Source: Clostridia bacterium (GTDB lineage: Bacteria > Bacillota > Clostridia > UMGS1810). From it: a stretch of DNA of 11,336 nt. Where the stretch lies: assembly GCA_017629325.1 (NCBI GenBank), contig JAGBXL010000149.1, positions 1 to 11,336 on the forward strand. Reading direction: 5' to 3'. Position 1 is the stretch's first letter. Each line of letters starts with the position of its first letter. The position numbers were made by a program, and so were the translations under genes. This document shows, piece by piece, positions 5,334 through 11,336 of this stretch. The notes under the pieces were generated by a model. The model was not told where the DNA came from, searched no databases, and saw nothing but the letters and a program-made list of their open reading frames with translations.

Positions 5334-5523
5334 TGAAATCAAAGATTTAACAAACGAAGAGTTAAATCAGAAATTAGAAGAACTCAAGGCAGAGCTTTTC
5401 AATCTCAGATTTCAGCACGCAACAAACCAGCTCGATAATCCGAGAGTAATTACAGAAGTTAAAAGAACGATTGCCAGAGTAAAAACAATCCTTCGCGAAA
5501 GAGAATTGAATCAGAACGATTGA
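5323..5523 (+). CDS. rpmC: 50S ribosomal protein L29
   Basis: L29 is a small helical hairpin protein next to L23 at the tunnel exit. I place the start at GTG 5323, giving 66 aa beginning MKINEIKDLTNEEL. An in-frame GTG at 5314 would lengthen the protein by three residues, but it abuts the Shine-Dalgarno AAGGAGG (5307-5313), whereas 5323 has a 9-nt spacer. The family core is clear: ELNQKLEELKAELFNLRFQHATNQL (13-37), DNPRVITEVKRTIARVKTIL (38-57). The first 11 bases overlap the end of rplP. It ends in tandem stops, TGA TAA. Confidence 0.97.
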   Translation: MKINEIKDLTNEELNQKLEELKAELFNLRFQHATNQLDNPRVITEVKRTIARVKTILRERELNQND

Positions 5524-5543
5524 TAAGAGAGGAGGAATTTTGA

Positions 5544-5798
5544 GTGGAACGTAATTACAGAAAAACTCGTATTGGTAAAGTTATAAGTGACAAAATGGAC
5601 AAAACCATCGTTGTTGCTATTGAATACAATGTAAAACACAAACTCTACAACAAAATTGTTAAAAGAACATACAAGCTCAAAGCTCACGATGAAGAGCAGG
5701 TAGCTAAAATCGGTGACAGAGTTAAAGTTATGGAAACAAGACCTCTTTCAAAAGATAAGAGATGGAGACTTGTTGAAATAGTTGAAAAAGCTCAGTAA
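5544..5798 (+). CDS. rpsQ: 30S ribosomal protein S17
   Basis: S17 is a primary binder of the 16S rRNA 5' domain with an OB fold. The 84-aa product shows the expected YRKTRIGKVISDKMDKTIVVAIE (residues 5-27), the HKLYNKIVKRTYKLKAHDE segment, and GDRVKVMETRPLSKDKRWRLVEIVE near the C-terminus. The start is GTG at 5544: AGGAGG (5530-5535) sits 8 nt before it, and the reading frame fits the family N-terminus. It is one of several non-ATG starts in this stretch (rpsC TTG; rpmC, rpsQ, rplN and secY GTG). Confidence 0.98.
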   Translation: MERNYRKTRIGKVISDKMDKTIVVAIEYNVKHKLYNKIVKRTYKLKAHDEEQVAKIGDRVKVMETRPLSKDKRWRLVEIVEKAQ

Positions 5799-5825
5799 TC
5801 CATTATATAGGAAGGAGAAATTCAC

Positions 5826-6194
5826 GTGATTCAACAGCAGACTTTATTAAAAGTTGCCGATAACACAGGTGCGAAAGAACTTATGTGCATCAGAGTGCTT
5901 GGCGGCAGCAGAAGAAAATATGCAAATGTCGGTGACGTTGTGGTTGCATCTGTTAAAAAGGCAACACCCGGCGGAGTTGTTAAAAAAGGTGAAGTTGTTA
6001 AAGCTGTTATCGTTAGAAGTGTAAAGGGTCTCAGACGCGCTGACGGCACCTACATTAAATTCGACGAAAACGCAGCAGTTATAATTAGAGATGATAAAAA
6101 CCCCAAAGGTACTCGTATATTTGGACCTATAGCCAGAGAGCTCAGAGACCATGAATATATGAAGATCTTATCATTGGCACCTGAAGTTCTTTAA
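5826..6194 (+). CDS. rplN: 50S ribosomal protein L14
   Basis: L14 sits at the subunit interface near the 16S-23S bridges and is the docking site of the silencing factor RsfS. The 122-aa length is the family standard. Signatures include MIQQQTLLKVADNTGAKELMCIRVLGGS (1-28), the GDVVVASVKKATPGG loop (36-50), and FDENAAVIIRDDKNPKGTRIFGPIARELR (79-107). The initiation codon is GTG at 5826, preceded by AAGGAG (5812-5817) with an 8-nt spacer; the resulting N-terminus aligns with the family start. The spacing to rplX is 17 nt. Confidence 0.99.
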   Translation: MIQQQTLLKVADNTGAKELMCIRVLGGSRRKYANVGDVVVASVKKATPGGVVKKGEVVKAVIVRSVKGLRRADGTYIKFDENAAVIIRDDKNPKGTRIFGPIARELRDHEYMKILSLAPEVL

Positions 6195-6211
6195 TTAAGG
6201 AGGCGTGGTTC

Positions 6212-6535
6212 ATGAAACAGAGGATTCACATTAAATTAGGCGATAAAGTTAAAGTGATCTCCGGTAAAGACAAAGGCAAAGAAGGCAAAGTTCTTGCCGT
6301 TGGCGCTCAGAAGAGAACTGTTATCGTTGAAGGAATAAACATGGTTACCAAGCATACCAAAGCAAGAAGAGCCGGCGAAACAGGCGGCATTGTTAAACAG
6401 GAAGCTCCTATTTACGCTTGCAAGGTTATGAACATTTGTTCAAAATGCGGTAAAACCACTCGTATTGCATACAAGATTCTTGAAGACGGAAAGAAAGTAA
6501 GAATCTGTAAGCACTGCCAGGAAATTTTAGACTGA
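6212..6535 (+). CDS. rplX: 50S ribosomal protein L24, zinc-ribbon form
   Basis: L24 initiates large-subunit assembly by binding 23S domain I. The KOW motif is at about residues 8-35 (KLGDKVKVISGKDKGKEGKV). The C-terminal part carries two cysteine pairs, CSKC (76-79) and CKHC (99-102), which would bind zinc in the manner of the cysteine-containing L24 form known from many bacteria; zinc binding is inferred from the motif. An extra Cys lies at residue 70. AAGGAGG (6197-6203) precedes the ATG by 8 nt. Translation ends in three in-frame stops in a row (TGA TAA TAA), an unusually secure termination. Confidence 0.98.
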   Translation: MKQRIHIKLGDKVKVISGKDKGKEGKVLAVGAQKRTVIVEGINMVTKHTKARRAGETGGIVKQEAPIYACKVMNICSKCGKTTRIAYKILEDGKKVRICKHCQEILD

Positions 6536-6559
6536 TAATAAGGAAGGAGGATTTCGCAC

Positions 6560-7102
6560 ATGACCAGAATGAGAGCGAAATACGAAGAAGAAGTAAGAAA
6601 AGCTCTTATGGAAAAATTCGGATACAAATCTCCGATGCAGATTCCAAAGCTTGATAAAATAATCATAAATATCGGCGTAGGTGAAGCAAAAGACAATGCT
6701 AAAGCATTAGAAGCTGCGGTATCTGACCTTGCTATTATCACAGGTCAGAAGCCCGTTATCACCAAAGCTAAAAAATCTGTTGCTAACTTTAAAATCAGAG
6801 AAGGTATGAACCTTGGCTGCAAAGTTACATTAAGAAGCGACAAAATGTATGAATTCTTAGACAGATTATTCAACATAGCTCTTCCCCGTGTAAGAGACTT
6901 CAGAGGTATCAACCCCAACTCTTTCGACGGCAGAGGAAACTATGCTCTGGGTGTTAAGGAACAGCTTATATTCCCAGAAATCGATTATGATAAAATTGAT
7001 AAATTAAGAGGAATGGACATCATCTTTGTTACAACTGCTAACACAGATGAAGAAGCAAGAGAGCTTCTCTCCCTTATGGGTGCTCCGTTCTACAAAGCTT
7101 AA
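6560..7102 (+). CDS. rplE: 50S ribosomal protein L5
   Basis: L5 binds 5S rRNA together with L18 and contacts the P-site tRNA. The 180 residues include PKLDKIIINIGVGEA (29-43), the ITGQKPVITKAKKSVANFKIREGMNLGCKVTLR stretch (60-92), ALPRVRDFRGINPNSFDGRGNYALGV (107-132), and the C-terminal GMDIIFVTTANTDEEARELLSLMGAPF. AAGGAGG (6544-6550) lies 9 nt upstream of the ATG. A second in-frame ATG three codons later is less well spaced. The neighbours, L24 before and S14 after, match the usual spc order. Confidence 0.99.
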   Translation: MTRMRAKYEEEVRKALMEKFGYKSPMQIPKLDKIIINIGVGEAKDNAKALEAAVSDLAIITGQKPVITKAKKSVANFKIREGMNLGCKVTLRSDKMYEFLDRLFNIALPRVRDFRGINPNSFDGRGNYALGVKEQLIFPEIDYDKIDKLRGMDIIFVTTANTDEEARELLSLMGAPFYKA

Positions 7103-7120
7103 TGTAGGAGGGTTTTTGAA

Positions 7121-7306
7121 ATGGCAAAAAAAGCAATGGTTTTAAAACAGCAGAAACCACAGAAATATAAAACCCGTGAATACACCAGATGTAAAATCTG
7201 CGGAAGACCCCATGCATACTTAAGAAAATTCGGCATCTGCCGTATTTGCTTTAGAGAACTTGCATACAAAGGTCAGATTCCCGGTGTTAAAAAAGCAAGT
7301 TGGTAA
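7121..7306 (+). CDS. rpsN: 30S ribosomal protein S14, zinc-binding type Z
   Basis: This is the short, zinc-dependent form of S14 (often called rpsZ), located in the 30S head. The 61-aa product has cysteines at 24, 27, 40 and 43 as CKIC and CRIC, the classic zinc ribbon, followed by the conserved FRELAYKGQIPGVKKASW C-terminus. The longer zinc-free S14 found as a back-up in some Firmicutes is not in this window. Shine-Dalgarno AGGAGG (7106-7111) is 9 nt before the ATG. The 39-nt gap to rpsH holds only the next ribosome binding site. Confidence 0.99.
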   Translation: MAKKAMVLKQQKPQKYKTREYTRCKICGRPHAYLRKFGICRICFRELAYKGQIPGVKKASW

Positions 7307-7345
7307 AATTTAGTTTACGTTAGATTTTAAAAAGGAGGTTGCACA

Positions 7346-7744
7346 ATGCAAATCACGGATCCTATCGCTGATATGCTTACCCGTATCAGAAACGCAAATT
7401 CTTCAAAGCATGAATCTGTTAGTGTTCCCTGTTCTAAGCTTAGAATCGAAATCGCTAAAATCTTAGACAAAGAAGGCTACATTGCAGGTTATGAAGTTAT
7501 AGAAGACGAAATCCAGGGCATCATTAAAATCAACCTTAAATATGGCCCAGGAAAGCAGAAAGTTATAACCGGTCTTAAAAGAGTATCCAAACCCGGTTTA
7601 AGAGTATATGCAAGCAAAGAGAACTTACCCAGAGTGTTAAAAGGCCTCGGTATCGCTATCATTTCAACTTCTAAAGGTATTATGACCGATAAAGAAGCAA
7701 GAAAACAAAATGTTGGCGGCGAAGTTTTAGCATTTGTATGGTAA
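7346..7744 (+). CDS. rpsH: 30S ribosomal protein S8
   Basis: S8 is a primary binder of the 16S rRNA central domain; in E. coli it is the translational repressor of the spc operon, acting near rplE. The 132-aa product starts MQITDPIADMLTRIRNA and contains the C-terminal RNA-binding signature STSKGIMTDKEARKQNVGGEVLAFVW (107-132). AAGGAGGT (7332-7339) precedes the ATG by 6 nt. I looked at the L24-L5 junction here for an S8-like rRNA mimic and did not find an obvious helix, so E. coli-style repression is not supported by eye. Confidence 0.99.
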   Translation: MQITDPIADMLTRIRNANSSKHESVSVPCSKLRIEIAKILDKEGYIAGYEVIEDEIQGIIKINLKYGPGKQKVITGLKRVSKPGLRVYASKENLPRVLKGLGIAIISTSKGIMTDKEARKQNVGGEVLAFVW

Positions 7745-7761
7745 TTGTGGAGGTGTAATAT

Positions 7762-8307
7762 ATGTCCAGAATAGGAAAAATGCCGATTGCAATTCCCGCT
7801 GGCGTGGAAATAACAATCGCAAATGATAACACAGTTACCGTTAAAGGTCCTAAAGGCACTTTAGTTAAAACCCTCCACCCCGATATGAAAATCGTTAAAG
7901 GTGAAGGTCAGGTAACAGTTGAAAGACCAACAGAAGCTAAAGAACACAGAGCTCTCCACGGTCTTACAAGAACACTTTTAAACAACATGGTTGTTGGTGT
8001 TAGTGAAGGTTTCCAGAAAACTCTTCAGATAAACGGTGTTGGTTACAGATGTCAGAAACAGGGCAAAAAACTCACATTAAACCTTGGTTTTTCACACCCT
8101 GTTGAATTTGAAGACACAGCTGACTACACACTCGAAGCTCCCGATCCAAACACTATCATTGTTAAAGGTATCGACAATCAGATAGTAGGTCAGATAGCTG
8201 CAGTAATCAGAGAAAAAAGACCCCCCGAGCCATATAAAGGCAAAGGTATTAAGTATGCTGATGAAGTTATCAGACGTAAGGAAGGTAAGACAGGTTCTAA
8301 AAAATAA
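7762..8307 (+). CDS. rplF: 50S ribosomal protein L6
   Basis: L6 lies near the factor-binding site of the large subunit and is built of two repeated alpha/beta domains. The 181-aa product shows MSRIGKMPIAIPAGVEI at the start, the interdomain stretch RALHGLTRTLLNNMVVGVSEGF (63-84), and the second domain INGVGYRCQKQGKKLTLNLGFSHPV (90-114), ending with EKRPPEPYKGKGIKYADEVIRRKEGK (151-176). The start is supported by GGAGGT (7749-7754) with a 7-nt spacer. Separation from rpsH is 17 nt. Confidence 0.99.
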   Translation: MSRIGKMPIAIPAGVEITIANDNTVTVKGPKGTLVKTLHPDMKIVKGEGQVTVERPTEAKEHRALHGLTRTLLNNMVVGVSEGFQKTLQINGVGYRCQKQGKKLTLNLGFSHPVEFEDTADYTLEAPDPNTIIVKGIDNQIVGQIAAVIREKRPPEPYKGKGIKYADEVIRRKEGKTGSKK

Positions 8308-8330
8308 GAATCGGAAAGGAGTAAACGATA

Positions 8331-8696
8331 ATGGTAAGTAAAAAAGACAGCAATGCTGCAAGAATAAAAAGACATTACAGAGTTAGAAAAAATATTTCCG
8401 GTACTCCTAACCGTCCAAGACTCAATGTATTCAGATCCTTAAGCAATATCTATGCTCAGGTAATCGACGATACAACAGGCAAAACACTTGTTAGTGCATC
8501 AAGCCTTGATAAAGAAATCAAAGAGCTTGGTTTTGGCGGTAACAAAACTGCTGCAACAGAAGTTGGTAAATTAGTTGCTAAAAGAGCAATTGAAGCCGGC
8601 ATCAAAGCAGTTGTTTTCGACAGAGGCGGTTATGTTTATCACGGCAGAGTGGAGGCTCTTGCCCAAGGCGCCAGAGAAGGCGGCTTAGAATTCTAA
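8331..8696 (+). CDS. rplR: 50S ribosomal protein L18
   Basis: L18 delivers 5S rRNA to the large subunit with L5. The 121-aa product has a basic N-terminal tail (ARIKRHYRVRKNISGTPNRPRLNVFRS, about 10-36) that contacts 5S rRNA, the IYAQVIDD strand, and the C-terminal FDRGGYVYHGRVEALAQGAREGGLEF, which is close to invariant in the family. The ribosome binding site AAAGGAG (8315-8321) is 9 nt before the ATG. Only 16 nt, almost entirely purine, separate it from rpsE. Confidence 0.99.
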   Translation: MVSKKDSNAARIKRHYRVRKNISGTPNRPRLNVFRSLSNIYAQVIDDTTGKTLVSASSLDKEIKELGFGGNKTAATEVGKLVAKRAIEAGIKAVVFDRGGYVYHGRVEALAQGAREGGLEF

Positions 8697-8712
8697 GAAG
8701 GAGGAGGAACAA

Positions 8713-9222
8713 ATGGCTCTTATGGAAAGAATAGATGCAGATTCATTAGAATTACAGGAAAAAATCGTTAGTATAAATCGTGTTGCTAAGGTTGTAAAGG
8801 GCGGTAGAACATTCAGATTCAGCGTTCTCGTTGTAGTTGGCGACGGTAATGGCCATGTTGGTGCCGGCACCGGTAAAGCAGCAGAAATTCCTGATGCTGT
8901 TAGAAAAGCTATCGACGATGCTAAAAAGAATATGATAAATGTTCCCATGGTTAACACCACAATCGCTCACGAAGTAATCGGCGAATTCGGTGCAGGAAGA
9001 GTTCTTCTTAAACCTGCCGGCGAAGGTACCGGTGTGCTTGCAGGCGGATGTGCCAGAGCAGTGTTAGAGCTTGCCGGTATCCGCGATATCAGAGCAAAAT
9101 CACTTCGCTCAAACAATCCTCGCAATCTTGTTAGCGCAACAATCGAAGGTCTTAAAGCTCTTAAAGTTGCAGAAGATGTAGCTCGCCTGAGAGGTAAGAC
9201 AGTTGAAGAAATCCTTGGTTAA
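8713..9222 (+). CDS. rpsE: 30S ribosomal protein S5
   Basis: S5 takes part in decoding accuracy and mRNA unwinding at the entry channel with S3 and S4. The N-terminal double-stranded RNA binding-like domain covers about residues 14-77 (RVAKVVKGGRTFRFSVLVVVGDGNGHVGAGTGKA). The C-terminal domain has EFGAGRVLLKPAGEGTGVLAGG (91-112) and SLRSNNPRNLVSATIEGLKAL (130-150). The length of 169 aa is normal. The loop around VKGGR, where spectinomycin-resistance changes occur in other species, appears wild type. AAGGAGG (8698-8704) begins a purine tract before the ATG. Confidence 0.99.
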   Translation: MALMERIDADSLELQEKIVSINRVAKVVKGGRTFRFSVLVVVGDGNGHVGAGTGKAAEIPDAVRKAIDDAKKNMINVPMVNTTIAHEVIGEFGAGRVLLKPAGEGTGVLAGGCARAVLELAGIRDIRAKSLRSNNPRNLVSATIEGLKALKVAEDVARLRGKTVEEILG

Positions 9223-9260
9223 TTAAGGAAAGCGCGAAATAAATAAGGAGGAATAAAGCG

Positions 9261-9440
9261 ATGGCTAAAATAAAAGTTACTTTAGTAAAGAGCACCATAG
9301 GCTGCAAGCAGGATCAGATTGCAACAGTAAAAGCTCTTGGTTTAAAGAAAATCAGAGACGAGAAAACTCACGAAGCTACCCCCCAGATTAAAGGTATGGT
9401 AACAAAAGTGAGCCACCTTGTTAGCGTAGAGGAATTATAA
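9261..9440 (+). CDS. rpmD: 50S ribosomal protein L30
   Basis: This short gene encodes 59 residues beginning MAKIKVTLVKSTIGCKQDQI and continuing ATVKALGLKKIRDEK, then THEATPQIKGMVTKVSHLVSVEEL. It matches the single ferredoxin-like domain of L30: the V-K-S-I-G strand, the T-V-x-A-L-G-L-x-K-I helix, and the PQIKGMVxKVxHLV end. L30 binds 23S rRNA at the large-subunit periphery. The start ATG has AAGGAGG (9246-9252) 8 nt upstream. It occupies the expected slot between rpsE and rplO, and stops at two consecutive TAA codons. Confidence 0.97.
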   Translation: MAKIKVTLVKSTIGCKQDQIATVKALGLKKIRDEKTHEATPQIKGMVTKVSHLVSVEEL

Positions 9441-9461
9441 TAAAAGGGAGGTGCTTTAAGC

Positions 9462-9902
9462 ATGAAATTATTTGAACTCCAGCCCGGCGTTGGTTCCAAT
9501 AAAGACACCAAAAGAAAAGGCAGAGGCCACGGCTCCGGTAACGGTAAAACCGCAGGCAGAGGCCATAAGGGTCAGAATGCAAGATCCGGCGGCGGTGTAA
9601 GAATCGGTTTTGAAGGCGGTCAGATGCCTATCTACAGAAGATTACCAAAACGCGGTTTCAATAATGTATTTGCTCTTAAGTATGCTGAAATCAATGTTTC
9701 AGACTTAAATAAATTTGAAGATGGCGCAGTTGTTGACGCAGCTAGCTTAAAGGAAGCAGGCATCATCAAAAAATCTCTTGACGGTATCAAAGTTCTTGGC
9801 AACGGCGAAGTTTCCAAGAAGGTTACAGTTAAGGCCGCTAAATTCACAGAAGCTGCAAAAGAAAAAATCGTTGCAGCAGGCGGAAAGTATGAGGTGATGT
9901 AA
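9462..9902 (+). CDS. rplO: 50S ribosomal protein L15
   Basis: L15 is a late assembly protein whose extended N-terminus penetrates 23S rRNA. The glycine- and lysine-rich tail is clear: KRKGRGHGSGNGKTAGRGHKGQ at residues 17-38, then FEGGQMPIYRRLPKRGF (50-66). The globular C-terminal domain follows, with KVLGNGEVSKKVTVKAAKFTEAAKEKI. At 146 aa the length is typical. GGGAGG (9446-9451) lies 10 nt before the ATG. The gene ends one base before the GTG of secY, and its last codons (GAGGTGATG, 9891-9899) supply the secY ribosome binding site. Confidence 0.99.
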   Translation: MKLFELQPGVGSNKDTKRKGRGHGSGNGKTAGRGHKGQNARSGGGVRIGFEGGQMPIYRRLPKRGFNNVFALKYAEINVSDLNKFEDGAVVDAASLKEAGIIKKSLDGIKVLGNGEVSKKVTVKAAKFTEAAKEKIVAAGGKYEVM

Positions 9903-9903
9903 G

Positions 9904-11175
9904 GTGTTTAAAACTCTTAAAAACGCATGGTCAATTCCCGACCTCAGAAAAAAGATGCTTTACACCTTGCTCATGATTTTCGTGTTCAGACTCGGTTCAT
10001 TTATTCCTGTTCCCGGTCTTAACTCTGCAGCACTTGCAGAACTCGTTTCCGAAAACAATTCGCTTTTCGGTCTTATGGACGCATTCTCTGGTGGTGCATT
10101 CAGTAATGCGACAATCTTTGCTATGGGTATCACCCCATACATCAACTCATCAATTATACTTCAGCTTTTAACAGTTGCAATTCCAGCCCTGGAGCGTCTT
10201 TCAAAAGAAGGCGAAGAAGGCAGAAAAATAATTGCAAAATGGACAAGAATAACAACAGTTATCCTTGCCTTCGTTCAGGCAACAGGCCTTTACTTCGGTA
10301 TTAAAGGTGCTGTTTTAAATCAGAACTTTGCAAGCTATATAACAATTGTTGCAACATTCACTGCAGGTACAGCCTTTCTTATGTGGCTTGGCGAACAGAT
10401 TACCGAAAAAGGTGTTGGTAATGGTATTTCCATCATCATTTTTGCAGGTATCGTAGCTTCAATTCCCACAATGGCTAAAAACCTCATTGGCAGTGTAACA
10501 CAGTTTGGTGCTCCCTGGTGGACAATTGCACTCGTTCTTGTGTTTAACCTTGCAATGATATTATTTGTTGTATTTATAACAGATGCAGAAAGAAGAATCC
10601 CCGTACAGTATGCCAAAAGAGTTGTTGGCAGAAAAATGTACGGCGGTCAGAGCACACACATTCCGCTTAAAGTTGCTATGGCAGGTGTTATTCCAATTAT
10701 CTTTGCTATGTCAATCTTAAGCTTCCCCACAACAATAATGCAGTTTACAGGCGAACCCACATCAGCCTTCTGGCTTGGTTTCTGGCGTCTTTTAACTCCA
10801 TCATCATGGGTATATATTGTGCTCTATCTACTTTTAATTGTTTTCTTCACATATTTCTACACTGCAATTCAGTTTAATCCAATTGAAGTTGCAAACAATA
10901 TGAAGAAAAACGGCGGTTTTGTTCCCGGAATAAGACCGGGTGCACCAACAAGCTCATATATCAGCAGAATACTTTCCAGAATCACCTTAGCAGGTGCATT
11001 CTTCTTAGGTATTGTTGCAGTTATTCCGCTTGTTATCGCCAAAATTTACCCATCAATCCAGAGTGTGTCAATCACAGGTACTTCACTTCTCATTATGGTT
11101 GGTGTAGCCTTAGAGACAGTTAAACAGATTGAATCACAAATGATGATGCGTCATTACAAAGGATTTCTTGATTAA
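9904..11175 (+). CDS. secY: preprotein translocase subunit SecY
   Basis: SecY is the pore of the SecYEG channel in the cytoplasmic membrane. I can place ten hydrophobic segments in 423 aa at roughly residues 18-36, 70-95, 116-133, 146-163, 172-188, 205-226, 255-279, 302-322, 355-379 and 388-405. The plug region (about 53-68) precedes TM2, and the cytosolic loop RFxxPIEVANNMKKNGGFVPGIRPG-like stretch (about 324-346) and the end MMMRHYKGFLD are family hallmarks. The start GTG at 9904 preserves the FKTLKNAWSIPDLRKK N-terminus; its ribosome binding site GAGGTGATG lies in rplO. Being last after the ribosomal genes ties export capacity to ribosome supply. Confidence 0.99.
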   Translation: MFKTLKNAWSIPDLRKKMLYTLLMIFVFRLGSFIPVPGLNSAALAELVSENNSLFGLMDAFSGGAFSNATIFAMGITPYINSSIILQLLTVAIPALERLSKEGEEGRKIIAKWTRITTVILAFVQATGLYFGIKGAVLNQNFASYITIVATFTAGTAFLMWLGEQITEKGVGNGISIIIFAGIVASIPTMAKNLIGSVTQFGAPWWTIALVLVFNLAMILFVVFITDAERRIPVQYAKRVVGRKMYGGQSTHIPLKVAMAGVIPIIFAMSILSFPTTIMQFTGEPTSAFWLGFWRLLTPSSWVYIVLYLLLIVFFTYFYTAIQFNPIEVANNMKKNGGFVPGIRPGAPTSSYISRILSRITLAGAFFLGIVAVIPLVIAKIYPSIQSVSITGTSLLIMVGVALETVKQIESQMMMRHYKGFLD

Positions 11176-11196
11176 TATTAGATGAGGTAAGAGTAT

Positions 11197-11336
11197 ATGA
11201 AATTAATAATGCTTGGAGCTCCGGGTGCCGGCAAAGGCACTCAGGCCATCATATTAAGCGAAAGATACGAAATCCCCACAATCTCAACAGGTGTGATTAT
11301 AAGAGCTGCCATTAAAAATGGTACCGAAACCGGAAA
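11197..11336 (+). CDS. adk: adenylate kinase, 5' part (cut by window edge)
   Basis: Only 46 codons are visible. They begin MKLIMLGAPGAGKGTQAIIL, where GAPGAGKGT (residues 7-15) is the P-loop that binds ATP phosphates. The AMP-binding segment follows as ISTGVIIRAAIKNGTETG (29-46), with Thr31 and Arg36 retained. Most bacterial enzymes have Asp after STG; here it is Val33. Adenylate kinase interconverts ATP and AMP with two ADP in the cytoplasm. The ATG is preceded by GAGGT (11184-11188) with an 8-nt spacer, 21 nt after the secY stop. The secY-adk order is standard for Firmicutes. The lid domain and any zinc cysteines lie beyond the window. Confidence 0.97.
   Translation, partial: MKLIMLGAPGAGKGTQAIILSERYEIPTISTGVIIRAAIKNGTETG

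Noticed and set aside
5314..5523. rpmC start at GTG 5314 instead of 5323
   Set aside because: The Shine-Dalgarno AAGGAGG ends at 5313, directly against this codon. GTG 5323 has proper spacing and gives the usual L29 N-terminus.
1..11336. Mobile element, CRISPR array, prophage, toxin-antitoxin or defence system
   Set aside because: All confirmed coding regions are core ribosomal, secretion or adenylate kinase genes in canonical order with short gaps; no repeats or foreign-looking insertions are present.

Overview
The window is the upstream part of a bacterial ribosomal protein supercluster: the S10 operon followed directly by the spc operon, running into secY and the start of adk. Every gene lies on the + strand. 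The organism is most likely a low-GC Firmicute of the class Clostridia, plausibly a gut or rumen Oscillospirales/Ruminococcaceae-like lineage. The reasons are AGA as the dominant arginine codon, strong AGGAGG-type ribosome binding sites before almost every gene, the zinc-type 61-aa S14, an L24 with a C-terminal CxxC/CxxC pair, and the gene order. The taxonomic call is inference from protein and codon style, not from a search.

Layout. Bases 1-314 are AT-rich DNA in which I see no gene. A near-consensus sigma-A promoter (315-343, TTGAAA-N17-TAAAAT) drives a roughly 250-nt untranslated leader with several stem-loops (about 350-601). Then come rpsJ (S10), a 125-nt spacer with three consecutive hairpins, rplC (L3), rplD (L4), rplW (L23), rplB (L2), a 71-nt AT-rich spacer, rpsS (S19), rplV (L22), rpsC (S3), rplP (L16), rpmC (L29), rpsQ (S17), rplN (L14), rplX (L24), rplE (L5), rpsN/rpsZ (S14), rpsH (S8), rplF (L6), rplR (L18), rpsE (S5), rpmD (L30, only 59 aa), rplO (L15), secY, and the first 46 codons of adk. 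No gene is broken.

The 21 ribosomal proteins supply both subunits. SecY is the pore of the protein export channel and Adk balances adenylate nucleotides, so the cluster links ribosome supply, membrane insertion and energy charge. I see no second strong promoter and no convincing terminator between genes, so transcription from 315-343 probably runs through the whole window.

The coding content is ordinary and highly conserved. The interesting material is non-coding: the structured leader before rpsJ, and above all the rpsJ-rplC spacer. There an 11-nt copy of the rplC start (ATGCAGAAAGC) recurs upstream, and the segment TTCTGCA is perfectly complementary to both copies. This gives a simple model for a translational switch on L3, and it is offered as a hypothesis. 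I found no mobile element, CRISPR array, tRNA or rRNA.
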